Assembly: GCF_042767895.1 (NCBI RefSeq)
Contig: NC_091561.1
Span: forward strand, 7,755,360 to 7,765,359
From: Penaeus vannamei
Lineage: Eukaryota; Arthropoda; Malacostraca; Decapoda; Penaeidae
Reading direction: 5' to 3'
DNA: 10,000 bases
A program made the position numbers and the translations under genes. The notes under the pieces are model-generated. The model did no database searches and was not told the origin of the DNA. It saw only the letters and a list, made by a program, of their open reading frames with translations. Shown here in pieces: positions 1-7,475 of this stretch. Numbering within the stretch: the first letter of the stretch is position 1; each line of letters starts with the position of its first letter.

Positions 1-120
1 AGTATCGAGCACATGATTGCACCAAACGCGATATAAGGAAGCTGGACACACTAATATCGGAATATCTGTTCTGATATGAGGGAGTCAGTCAACGCAATGA
101 GACAGGGCTGGAATATGTAT

Positions 121-125
<5 letters not shown>

Positions 126-169
<44 letters not shown>
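126..169. repeat. Poly(T) run, 44 nt
   Basis: This is an uninterrupted run of 44 T. It follows single-copy sequence at 1-125, which shows no recognisable gene, and it leads straight into a pyrimidine-rich block. Read on the minus strand it could be the poly(A) tail of an old retroelement. I see no element body next to it, so a plain mononucleotide repeat is the safer call. Confidence 0.95.
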
Positions 170-170
<1 letters not shown>

Positions 171-249
171 TCTCTTTGTCTCCGCTGTATCTTTGTCTTT
201 CTGTTCTCTCCTTTTTTTTTTCTCCCTTCTATTTTCTTTCTCTTCTTGT

Positions 250-323
<74 letters not shown>

Positions 324-375
324 TCCGGCACTCCCACTCCCACTCCCTATCCCTCTCCCACTCCATCTCCATTTC

Positions 376-466
<91 letters not shown>

Positions 467-473
467 CCTCCCT

Positions 474-554
<81 letters not shown>

Positions 555-706
555 CTCCCTCTCTCCCTCCCTCCCTCCCTCCCTCCCTCCCTCCCTCCCT
601 CCCTCCCTCCCTCCCTCCCTCTCCCTTTCCCTTTCCCTTTCCCTCCCTCTCCCTTTCCCTCCCTCTCCCTCTCCTTTTAACTTTCCCTCCCTCTCCCTAT
701 CCCTTC
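170..706. repeat. Compound polypyrimidine block
   Basis: The + strand is almost purely C and T for over 500 nt. It contains (CT)33 at 255-320, (CT)42 at 379-462, (TC)35 at 481-550, a (CCCT)n tetranucleotide run at about 567-619, and a CCCTTT/CCCTCT tail to about 706. The few purines cluster at 249-254 and 326-371. Mirror-symmetric homopurine-homopyrimidine DNA of this kind can form intramolecular triplex (H-DNA), which is known of the sequence class and not shown here. Open frames of 170-246 codons cross it in several phases, but they encode only Ser/Leu/Pro or Arg/Glu repeats and are not genes. Confidence 0.95.
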
Positions 707-834
707 CACAACGTCCCTCCTTTTTTGTATATACTCGCTCTTGTATCACCGCTATCATTGCATCACCAATTCATCTTAATGTCAAGCGTGCAAACATAAC
801 AAACGAAATAACATAACAGTACTCCCTCTTCTGG

Positions 835-900
835 GTCGTTTGGCGATTAGCTCGAGTCGTGAAAGTCGTCATGCGATTCCCGCAGTTCGATTCCTCAAGG
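835..900 (+). mobile_element. Degenerate tRNA-like head, probable SINE remnant
   Basis: The stretch carries both internal RNA polymerase III promoter boxes of a tRNA gene. The B box at 884-894 (AGTTCGATTCC) matches GGTTCGANTCC at 10 of 11 positions. The A box at about 848-859 (TAGCTCGAGTCG) fits TRGCNNAGYNGG if one extra G is allowed. Between them, 864-867 can pair with 875-878 around a 7-nt loop (868-874) that has T before CAT, as in a Met-type anticodon loop. The T stem next to the B box does not pair and the A-to-B spacing is short, so this is not a working tRNA. The pattern is the usual one for a tRNA-derived SINE head. The body would be about 901-950 and the end would fall in the (TA)(GT)n run at 951-982. 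The SINE family is not recognised. Confidence 0.5.
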
Positions 901-950
901 TTAGCGTTCTATTTTGGGTGGTGGCATTCTCGCTCTTTCTGGCTTTTTAT

Positions 951-951
951 T

Positions 952-982
<31 letters not shown>
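951..982. repeat. (TA)n(GT)11 microsatellite
   Basis: A short TA run is followed by (GT)11 at 961-982. It lies about 50 nt past the tRNA-like head and may be its 3' microsatellite tail, since many SINEs end in simple repeats. The next 100 nt hold scattered TGTG and no gene. Confidence 0.9.
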
Positions 983-1083
983 AACTTCGTGTGTGCGTAA
1001 GTTTGTGTTTTGTGTGTATGTGTTTGCTACATAAGTATACATGCAAATATAGGCTCAGGTAGATTCATTTTCATTCACTTGAG

Positions 1084-1174
1084 CGTGCGTGCGTGCGTGC
1101 GTGTGCGTGCTATATATGTATGTATGCATATATATAGATAGATAGGTACACATATATGTATATGTATATATATC
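1084..1174. repeat. (GCGT)n / (TATG)n compound microsatellite
   Basis: About five GCGT units at 1084-1110 pass into TATG, GATA and TATATG units up to about 1174. The alternating purine-pyrimidine pattern in the first part is of the kind that can adopt Z-DNA. Confidence 0.85.
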
Positions 1175-1239
1175 AGACAAACCCTATAACAAATGGCTAT
1201 TGTTCGTCTGATGAGAAACTTTAAGCGAGTTCGAAATAT
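1170..1239 (+). ncRNA. Hammerhead-ribozyme-like motif (type III order), imperfect
   Basis: The catalytic-core strings of a hammerhead occur in order: CTGATGA at 1208-1214, a stem-loop, then GAA at 1233-1235 followed by A1236. Stem II can form between 1215-1220 and 1228-1232 with one bulged A. Stem III can form between ATAT at 1170-1173 and ATAT at 1236-1239, which leaves C1174 in the cleavage-site position after AT. Stem I can form between ACAAAC at 1177-1182 and GTTCGT at 1202-1207 with one A-C mismatch. Two faults weaken it: two extra bases (1175-1176) separate the cleavage position from stem I, and stem III lies in TA-repeat sequence where pairing is cheap. It may be a decayed copy or a chance match. 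Self-cleaving hammerheads are known from animal repeats such as Penelope-like elements and retrozymes. Confidence 0.25.
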
Positions 1240-1325
1240 TACGATTCATTTTAATATATTATTATGGCTTTCCTTTACATATATGTGTAAACACATACAT
1301 ATGTGTATATACACAGGTTGACATT

Positions 1326-1369
1326 AAAAAATCCGGGAACTTCCGGACCTGAGGAGTGCCGGATTTTTT
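1326..1369. repeat. Perfect 11-bp inverted repeat inside the MITE left end
   Basis: AAAAAATCCGG at 1326-1336 is matched exactly by CCGGATTTTTT at 1359-1369 across a 22-nt loop. The left arm is the inner part of the left terminal inverted repeat, so the element start carries a second, inverted copy of its own sub-terminal sequence. This may be a transposase-binding arrangement or the trace of an insertion or rearrangement at the end. Confidence 0.8.
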
Positions 1370-1631
1370 GTAGTTATATATATTGTACATATTTAACAGA
1401 AAATTACTACGTACACAGTAATTTCAAGATACGCCGGTATCAAGTTCTTTATTCAGCATTTCCACTTTACGTTTTACACAACCTCGTTTCTTTGTCTAAA
1501 GCATCATAACGTTATACAGCAACAAAAATATCATAAAGTGAGAAATAATGAGAAAAAAATGCTTGTTACCATGTGCTAGCAAGACCCAACAGCTGATTTT
1601 GAACCACAGCGCCATCAAGACATAGACGATT

Positions 1632-1772
1632 CCAGAAAACAGCGGCGCATCGAGGTAAATCTGAAGGAGCTTCGTAATTAATGCCGGAAATCTGAAGGAA
1701 CCAGAAAACAGTGGCGCGGGAACGAGGTAAATTTAAATGAGCTACGCAATCAATGCCGGAAATCTGAAGGAA
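1632..1772. repeat. Tandem duplication of about 70 bp inside the MITE
   Basis: Unit 1 (1632-1700, 69 bp) and unit 2 (1701-1772, 72 bp) both start with CCAGAAAACAG and end with ATGCCGGAAATCTGAAGGAA. They differ by scattered substitutions and a few indels in the middle. The duplication is internal to the transposon and was probably present or expanded within the family. Confidence 0.85.
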
Positions 1773-1812
1773 TTACATTATCGTTTGCAGGATTTTTGAA
1801 TGTCAACTTGTG

Positions 1813-1814
<2 letters not shown>

Positions 1815-1880
<66 letters not shown>

Positions 1881-1920
1881 TAAATATATATATATATATA
1901 TATGTATATCTAGATCTATA

Positions 1921-1973
<53 letters not shown>

Positions 1974-2032
1974 TTACATACACACACACACACACATATG
2001 TACATGTGCATATATATGTATATATATATTTA

Positions 2033-2085
<53 letters not shown>

Positions 2086-2094
2086 TATAATATA

Positions 2095-2150
<56 letters not shown>
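1815..2150. repeat. (TA)n tract with interruptions
   Basis: (TA)31 spans 1817-1878. Further long TA runs lie at about 1885-1902, 1928-1962, 2037-2080 and 2100-2148, broken by short non-TA islands such as CTAGATCT (1909-1916) and a (CA)n patch at about 1980-1996. The tract is self-complementary throughout and could extrude hairpins or cruciforms. It abuts the right end of the MITE, which probably inserted into a TA array. Confidence 0.95.
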
Positions 2151-2218
2151 CACATACATACACACACAAGCACACATACATAATCATGCGTGTGTGTGTG
2201 AATGTGAATATGGCTATA
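2151..2218. repeat. Mixed (CATA)/(CA)/(TG) repeat
   Basis: Short CATACA and CACA units on the left are answered by TGTGTGTG (about 2190-2200) on the right, so the patch is partly self-complementary. Single-copy sequence follows from about 2219 to 2380 with no recognisable gene. Confidence 0.75.
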
Positions 2219-2379
2219 TAGTATGATTTAGATGCATATTCTGTTAAGTATTACTCTTTTAGTCTACCATACCAACAGACAGCTTAGACTCGATGATATC
2301 TCCTGACTTCTTGGGTAACAAACTAAATTTAAAGGAGTTTGATAATAATATTGTTTGGTTACAACGTCTCCTTGAGGAA

Positions 2380-2664
<285 letters not shown>

Positions 2665-2791
2665 GAAGCCGCCATATATTATTTAGCCACGATTTTCTGG
2701 CTTTAGTTACAGGAATGAGATTATGTCCAGGGCTTCTTTTGATTAATCCGACTGCTGTCCTTGTTCCTTACAAATCGGTGTTTTACTTATA

Positions 2792-3058
2792 ATTACCTAA
2801 CGTTGGCATTTTGATTAACAGATGAAGATTATCTAACATCAACTTCTACATGTCCATTTTTTTATTATCAAACGTTAACATTATCATTAACAGGTGATGG
2901 TTATCTAACATTAACTTAACTTTTTATTACAAAACGTTATATTACCATTAACAGATGATCATTATCTAACATTGACTTTATTATTATCAAACGTTAACAT
3001 CAACGATGATAGATTTCTGATTTTACTTGTGATTTTCAAACGTTAGCATTAGCAGATT
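2792..3058 (+). repeat. Five-copy diverged minisatellite with an AACGTT core
   Basis: Five related units start at about 2792, 2864, 2926, 2983 and 3032. Each opens with an ATTAYC-like run, then the palindrome AACGTT, then a GGCATT/AACATT-type segment. The middle units continue with a block close to TTAACAGATGAT and TATCTAACATT. The first and last copies are both preceded by TTTTACTT, which suggests the ancestral unit was longer. Start-to-start distances fall in order: 72, 62, 57 and 49 bp. There are no open frames of note. Confidence 0.75.
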
Positions 3059-3520
3059 ATAATAATAATACAATGACATTGATACTTGATTGGCCGTTTC
3101 ACTTCGCCTACGAAACAATAGAACCCGTTTTCTTTGATGTTTTATAGGTGGTGTAAAAAAAGAAAAAAAATGGCCGAGAATAATATCACGGTTAGGATAT
3201 TGTCCTAAATTATACCGAATTGCGCCCGAGTCTCGGCGACAGAGTTTAATTATAGAACAAAAGAAACAAGTCGCCATTTGCTAATCGCTCGAATGGATCC
3301 TTAATTGATGCGAAACACGGAGTCACGTGACCGCTTTTGGCGCAAGAATCTTTCCCGTTTTCTGTTTATGCTTAAATTGCCCCATCTGTCTGTTAACTTG
3401 TCCGCATGTCTGTCTGTCTATCTAGGAACTAAATCTAAATTTATCTTCCCTTCTACGTGTCCATATTTCGCCTGATTTCAGTTCATCAGACATCGTATCT
3501 GTACATCGTTATTCTTTCAT
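3059..3520. other. Single-copy stretch, no gene recognised
   Basis: Composition is balanced and without simple repeats, apart from a short A-rich run near 3157-3170 and a small TGTC run near 3407-3419. A frame of 84 codons on the minus strand (3023-3277) resembles no family I know and has no supporting splice or promoter context. A hairpin TTAGGA (3192-3197) / TCCTAA (3203-3208) and an inverted CCAAT box (ATTGG, 3089-3093) are visible. This is a good target for transcript or conservation checks because it is not repeat-masked by eye. Confidence 0.5.
3322..3331. promoter_or_regulatory. E-box palindrome GTCACGTGAC
   Basis: The 10-bp perfect palindrome GTCACGTGAC contains the CACGTG E-box and equals the CLEAR consensus bound by TFEB/MITF-type bHLH-zip factors in vertebrates. 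It lies in single-copy DNA rather than in a repeat. No adjacent gene start is visible, so a function is only possible, not shown. Confidence 0.3.
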
Positions 3521-3850
3521 CTGTCTGTCCATCCATCCGTCCATTCACTCAAACATTTATACATTTTATCCATTCATCCATCCACCCAACACCTGCCTCA
3601 TTCACCCACTCATCCATCAACCACATCCATCCCATCCATCCATCTTTTCATTCATCCATAGATCGTTTTAGCTATCTACCCATCCCTCAATCCAAACCTC
3701 CATCCATCCATTAATCAATCTAACTATCCATCCACCCACCCATTTATCCATCCACTAACCCATCATTGCATCCAACTACCCATCCGCCCATCCATCCACC
3801 CATTCATTCATTCACCCAACTACTCATCAGTCCATCCATTCATCCATCAA
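3521..3850. repeat. Degenerate (CATC)n tetranucleotide array
   Basis: Over 330 nt are built from CATC/TCCA units with frequent CACC, CAAC and TTCA variants. It is highly diverged compared with the dinucleotide runs nearby and so probably older. The frame that runs through it as Ile-His-Pro-Ser repeats is a by-product. Confidence 0.9.
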
Positions 3851-3868
3851 TTCACGGTCACTCCACTA

Positions 3869-4301
<433 letters not shown>

Positions 4302-4423
4302 GCCCCGTCATAAGAAAGGATTAGTCCGACCATAATAGACCTGTCGAATGAACGTTCATGACAAGTGAAGCCTCTACTTTATATTCCGTGTCAACAAAAC
4401 CGAGAAAATTAATTAGGGGACGA
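4302..4423. other. Single-copy spacer at a strand-composition switch
   Basis: This is about 120 nt of normal sequence between a pyrimidine-rich array on its left and a purine-rich array on its right. It includes the perfect 12-bp palindrome ATGAACGTTCAT at 4348-4359. No gene is seen. Confidence 0.7.
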
Positions 4424-5035
4424 AGGGAGGGAGGGAGGGAGGGAGGGCGGGAGGGGAGTTTTATCCTGTGGTGGGTATTTGGGGAGGCGAGGGAAGAGGG
4501 GGAAGGGGAAGGGGAAGGGAGGGGGAGAAGGGAGGGAGGGAGGGAGGGAGGGAGGGCGGGCGGGGTGGGAGTTTTGCCTTCTGGTGGGTATTTGGGGAGG
4601 CGAGGCGAGGAAGGGGGGAAAAAGGAAGAGGGGGAAGGTGTGAGAGCGAGGGAGGGAGGGGAAGGAAGAGAGAGAGAGAGGGGGAAGGAAGAGAGAGAGA
4701 GAGAGGAGGGAAGGGAAGGAAGAGAGAGAGAGAGAGAAAAAAGAGAGAAAGTGAATGTGTTGAGAGGCGAGGGAGGGAAGGGAAGGAAGAGAGAAAGATA
4801 GATAGATAGAAAATGAGTGAGTGAGTGAGAGCGAGGGAGGGAAGGGAAGGAAAAGAATGAGAGAGCGAGGGAGGGAGGGAGGGAGGAAAGGCGGGCGGGG
4901 AATTTTGCCATCTGTTGGGTATTTGGGGAGGCGATGGTTGGGGGAGGGGAGAAGGGAAGGGGGGGGAAGGGATTGAGTGAGGGAAGGGAAGGGGTGGGAC
5001 ACAAGGGAAAGGAAGGGAAGGAAGGGAAGGAAATG
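4424..5035 (+). repeat. (GGGA)n composite array with three embedded 37-bp cores
   Basis: Purine-rich GGGA, GGAA and GA units surround three copies of a non-simple 37-bp core at 4454-4490, 4567-4603 and 4898-4934. Each core reads GGGARTTTT, a short variable part, then TGGGTATTTGGGGAGGCGA. Each is preceded by GGGA repeats and a GGCGGG-type motif, so the true unit is longer than the core. A second recurring segment, GCGAGGGAGGGAAGGGAAGG, appears at about 4769-4788 and 4832-4851. The array is G-rich on the + strand with many runs of three or more G, so quadruplex formation is plausible. The long minus-strand frames have no stops because the repeat lacks them. Confidence 0.8.
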
Positions 5036-5560
5036 AATGAGGAGATACGGAGGGAGAAAAGAAACAGGGAAGAAAGAAATTAAAGGGAGAGGGGAAGGGA
5101 AAGAAACAAATAAAGATGTTGAATTGAAGATAGAGAAAGGTTGGAATGGGTAGGGTAAAAAAGGAAATAGAGGGAAGGAGAGAAAGGAAGGAAAGAAGAG
5201 CCAGGAGAGAGGGAGGGAGAGGGAAAATAAGGAAAATGTGAAAAAGGGAGGGACGAAAGAAAAGAGTATTGTAAGAAAGAGAGGTAAGAGAGAGAAAGAG
5301 AAGAAAGGAAAGGGGAGGAGGAGGGAAAGGAAAGAGAGGGAGAGTTGAAAGGAGAAAAGAAAGAAGGGAAGAGAGGTGGGAGGAAGAAAAGAACGGGAGA
5401 TGGGGAGGAAAGAACGAAGGTGTAAGGAGGAAGGAGAAAGGATAACTGGGAACAACAGGAGAGGGAAAAAAGAAGAGGAAAGGGAGAAATTAGAAAGTGA
5501 GGATGAGAGCGAGGGGGTGATAAAGGAAAGAGACAGAGCATGCGTAAATCGGAGAGAACA
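5036..5560 (+). repeat. Degenerate purine-rich tract
   Basis: The + strand is about nine-tenths A and G with no clear period: GGAAAG, GAGAAAG and AGGAAGG units mixed with single C and T. It looks like decayed GA/GGAA microsatellite linking the arrays on each side. There is no recognisable gene; the frame of about 400 codons on the minus strand is Ser/Leu/Phe/Pro-only. Confidence 0.8.
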
Positions 5561-5561
5561 C

Positions 5562-5619
<58 letters not shown>

Positions 5620-5759
5620 GAGAGAGAAGAGAGAGAGAAGAGAGAGAGAGCAAGCAAGCGAGAGAGAAAGAGAGACGGAGAAACGAGAGAGGACGAGAAC
5701 GAGAGAGAGAGAGAGAGAGTGAAAAAGCAGAGACAGCGAGAAAGAGAGAGAGAGAGAGA

Positions 5760-5814
<55 letters not shown>

Positions 5815-5914
5815 AGAGCGGGAGCGAGCGAGCGAGCGAGCAAGCGAGAGAGAAAGAGCGACGGAGAAAGGAGAGAGGACGAGAACGAGAGAGAGAGAAA
5901 GTGAAAAAAGAGAG

Positions 5915-5979
<65 letters not shown>

Positions 5980-6094
5980 CGAGAGCGAGAGAGAAAAAGA
6001 GAGAGAGGACGAGAGGACGAGAAAGAGAGAGAGGACGAGAGGACGAGAAAGAGTGAGAAAAAGAGAGACAGCGAGAGAGAGAGAGAGAGAGAGA
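5561..6094 (+). repeat. (GA)n higher-order repeat, three diverged units
   Basis: After a (GA)n run (about 5565-5610), three related segments follow one another, marked by the shared string AGACAGCGAG at 5731-5740, 5913-5922 and 6066-6075 (spacings 182 and 153 bp). Upstream of this marker the first two share a GCAAGCGAGAGAGAAAGAG-type segment and GAGGACGAGAACGAGAG. The third holds instead a 26-bp duplication of GAGGACGAGAGGACGAG-type sequence near 6005-6050. Pure GA runs separate the segments. Encoded Arg-Glu or Ser-Leu strings are by-products. Confidence 0.8.
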
Positions 6095-6596
6095 TGGACA
6101 TGTTGTTCAAGAGTAGATTTCACGCGAGAAAACAAGAAGACGTGGAAGAGAAAGGGAGTCTTACGAAACGAGGGAGACAAAAAAAAGGGAGAGTTGAGAA
6201 AGATGTCGTTTTAGGAGGCGTCATGCTCCGTCAAATTTCTTTTTAACTTCTTTGAGTTTGAGAAAGTTTTACACAGTTTAACAACGCATTCATGACGGGC
6301 AAAAACTCTCAGGGTCTGTCGGACAATCCTGCCCCCGACCTGATGCTGGCGAATCCCGTACGAGAATGGATGTTGTTAGCTTGTTATTTTCGTTATGTTG
6401 TATGCGTCATGGTGGCGTAATGAATGCTGTTTTGCAACGCCTTCATTTATGCTGTGTGTGTCCGTACTGTGTTGATGATAGTGGTATTGATAAGTGCGGT
6501 TTTTGGCTATGTGGTGCACTCTTCTCCCTGGCTTGGTGTATTCTATACATCCGAGGCGTGAAAACATGTTTTTATATACCTTTAATCTCTAGCACA
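6095..6596. other. Single-copy stretch, no gene recognised
   Basis: The first 100 nt are still purine-leaning; after about 6195 the composition is balanced. A somewhat GC-rich patch at about 6305-6365 could be exonic but has no matching splice pair that I can support. The 84-codon + frame at 6366-6620 is Cys/Leu-rich, runs into the minisatellite and resembles no family I know. An expression check is the only way to settle it. Confidence 0.45.
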
Positions 6597-7008
6597 TTAA
6601 ACCCTGTTATGTTGAAATAGCATTATATTTGTTGATTAAGTATATCTATTAAGCTCTGACATGTTGAAATAGCATTATATTTGTCATTTAAGTATCTCTA
6701 TTCAACCATGCCATGTTAAAATAGCATTATATTTGTCAATTGAGTATATCTATTAAACTCTGACATGGTCAAATAGCATTATATTTATCAGTTAAGCATA
6801 TCTTTTAAAACCTGTCATGTTCAAATGGCATTATATTTATCAGTTAAGTATATCTTTTAAAACCTATCATGTTGAAATAGCATTATATTTGTTAATTAAG
6901 TATATCAAACTCTGACATGTTAAAATAGCATTAAATTTATCAGTTAAGTATATCTATAAAAACCCTGTCATGTTAAAAGAGCATTATATTTGTCAGTTAA
7001 GTATATCT
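6597..7008. repeat. 52-bp minisatellite, about eight copies
   Basis: An AT-rich unit repeats with strict spacing. The marker GCATTA occurs at 6620, 6672, 6724, 6776, 6828, 6880, 6928 and 6981: five spacings of exactly 52 bp, then 48 and 53. The unit runs through AGCATTATATTTGTCAGTTA, then AGTATATCTATT, then AAACYCTGACATGTTGAAAT. The seventh copy has lost four bases at TATC(TATT)AAAC. Copies differ at roughly one base in ten. There are no unique spacers and no open frame. Variants such as CTCTGACATG and CCTGTCATG recur in different copies, which hints at exchange between units. Confidence 0.95.
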
Positions 7009-7133
7009 GCACACGAGTTGCCATAAAGCACAAGGGTAGAGCAGAACAAGATAAAACTGTGTCATGGAAAAAATGGAGGCTCAAGGGCGCAGTGATAAAC
7101 AATGGCGCATCGGGAAGCGAGAAGTTGAGATAC

Positions 7134-7182
7134 TTTTTTTTTTTTTTTTCTTAATATTTTTATTTTTTATTATTTTTTTTTT
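7134..7182. repeat. T-rich run
   Basis: T16 at 7134-7149 is followed by TTATTTT-type sequence and another long T run up to 7182. The 120 nt before it are single-copy with no recognised gene. On the minus strand this could be an old poly(A) tail, but no element body is visible. Confidence 0.85.
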
Positions 7183-7219
7183 AAATGAAAGTGCGAACAT
7201 AAGGATAGCGGTAATGATA

Positions 7220-7450
7220 TTCACGAGGAGAAAACATGTAAATGATGATGGTAATAATTATGATAATGGAAATAAGAATGAATATAAAAATAATACTGAT
7301 GATAGTAACGATACTAATAGTTATAACAAGGATGATAGTAATAATCAGGATGATAATAAATGTGATGGTGATGATGATGATGATGATGAAGATGATCAAG
7401 ATGGTTGTGATGAGCAATACTATTACTTCTACTACTACCAATAATAATAG
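7220..7450. repeat. Degenerate (GAT)n / (AAT)n trinucleotide array
   Basis: ATGATG, GATAAT and AATAAT units run with many substitutions. The cleanest part is a GAT run at about 7363-7394, and the array ends in TACTAC and AATAAT units. The frame at 7064-7444 gives a long Asp/Asn-rich string from this repeat and is not taken as a gene. Confidence 0.85.
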
Positions 7451-7475
7451 TATTATGAAAACTGATAAAAACGTT

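Larger units (their letters stand above)
1312..1812. mobile_element. MITE-like non-autonomous DNA transposon, 501 bp
   Basis: The ends are 25-bp terminal inverted repeats, 1312-1336 and 1788-1812, matching at 22 of 25 positions and sharing the core GTTGACATT. The dinucleotide TA lies directly outside both ends (1310-1311 and 1813-1814), the target duplication made by Tc1/mariner-type and some other TA-targeting transposases. Because both flanks are TA-rich, the duplication alone is weak evidence and the exact ends could shift by a few bases. The element is short and has no transposase; the 68-codon frame at 1303-1509 resembles nothing I know. The inside holds a perfect hairpin near the left end and a tandem duplication near the right end, described separately. 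The mismatches suggest an old copy. The superfamily cannot be fixed from the sequence alone. Confidence 0.72.

Noticed and set aside
76..816. A 246-codon + frame and four other overlapping frames of 84-235 codons across the first CT block
   Set aside because: Several frames on both strands are open over the same simple repeat and give Ser-Leu or Arg-Glu strings, which is a signature of repeat DNA rather than coding sequence.
835..900. A functional tRNA gene
   Set aside because: The T stem does not pair, the A-to-B box distance is too short and no clear acceptor stem forms. The promoter boxes alone fit a SINE relic better.
1208..1265. Type I hammerhead using downstream sequence for stem III
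   Set aside because: A 6-bp stem III can be drawn (ATATTA with TAATAT), but the sequence after the cleavage position does not pair with the strand before CTGATGA, so stem I is missing.
3521..3850. Ile-His-Pro-Ser repeat protein from the CATC array
   Set aside because: The array is a degenerate tetranucleotide repeat and the peptide pattern follows directly from it. There is no start context or downstream coding body.
4454..4934. Minus-strand peptide motif RLPKYP repeated in the GGGA array, as a possible protein repeat
   Set aside because: The motif comes from the 37-bp DNA core, whose spacing is not a multiple of three throughout and whose flanks are pure simple repeat. Conservation is at DNA level.
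4409..6180. Two long minus-strand open frames (414 and 366 codons)
   Set aside because: They consist almost only of Ser, Leu, Pro and Phe, the translation of CT-rich repeats. A strand without A-containing trinucleotides cannot form TAA, TAG or TGA, so the length is automatic. No domain, codon structure or splice signal supports them.
6597..7008. Could the regular array be a CRISPR?
   Set aside because: Units are contiguous 52-bp copies with no unique spacers, the unit is AT-rich, and the genome context is eukaryotic.
7064..7444. Asp/Asn-rich 126-codon frame ending in a Tyr-rich tail
   Set aside because: The acidic run is the direct translation of the degenerate GAT/AAT array and the preceding Phe run comes from poly(T). 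There is no independent evidence of coding.
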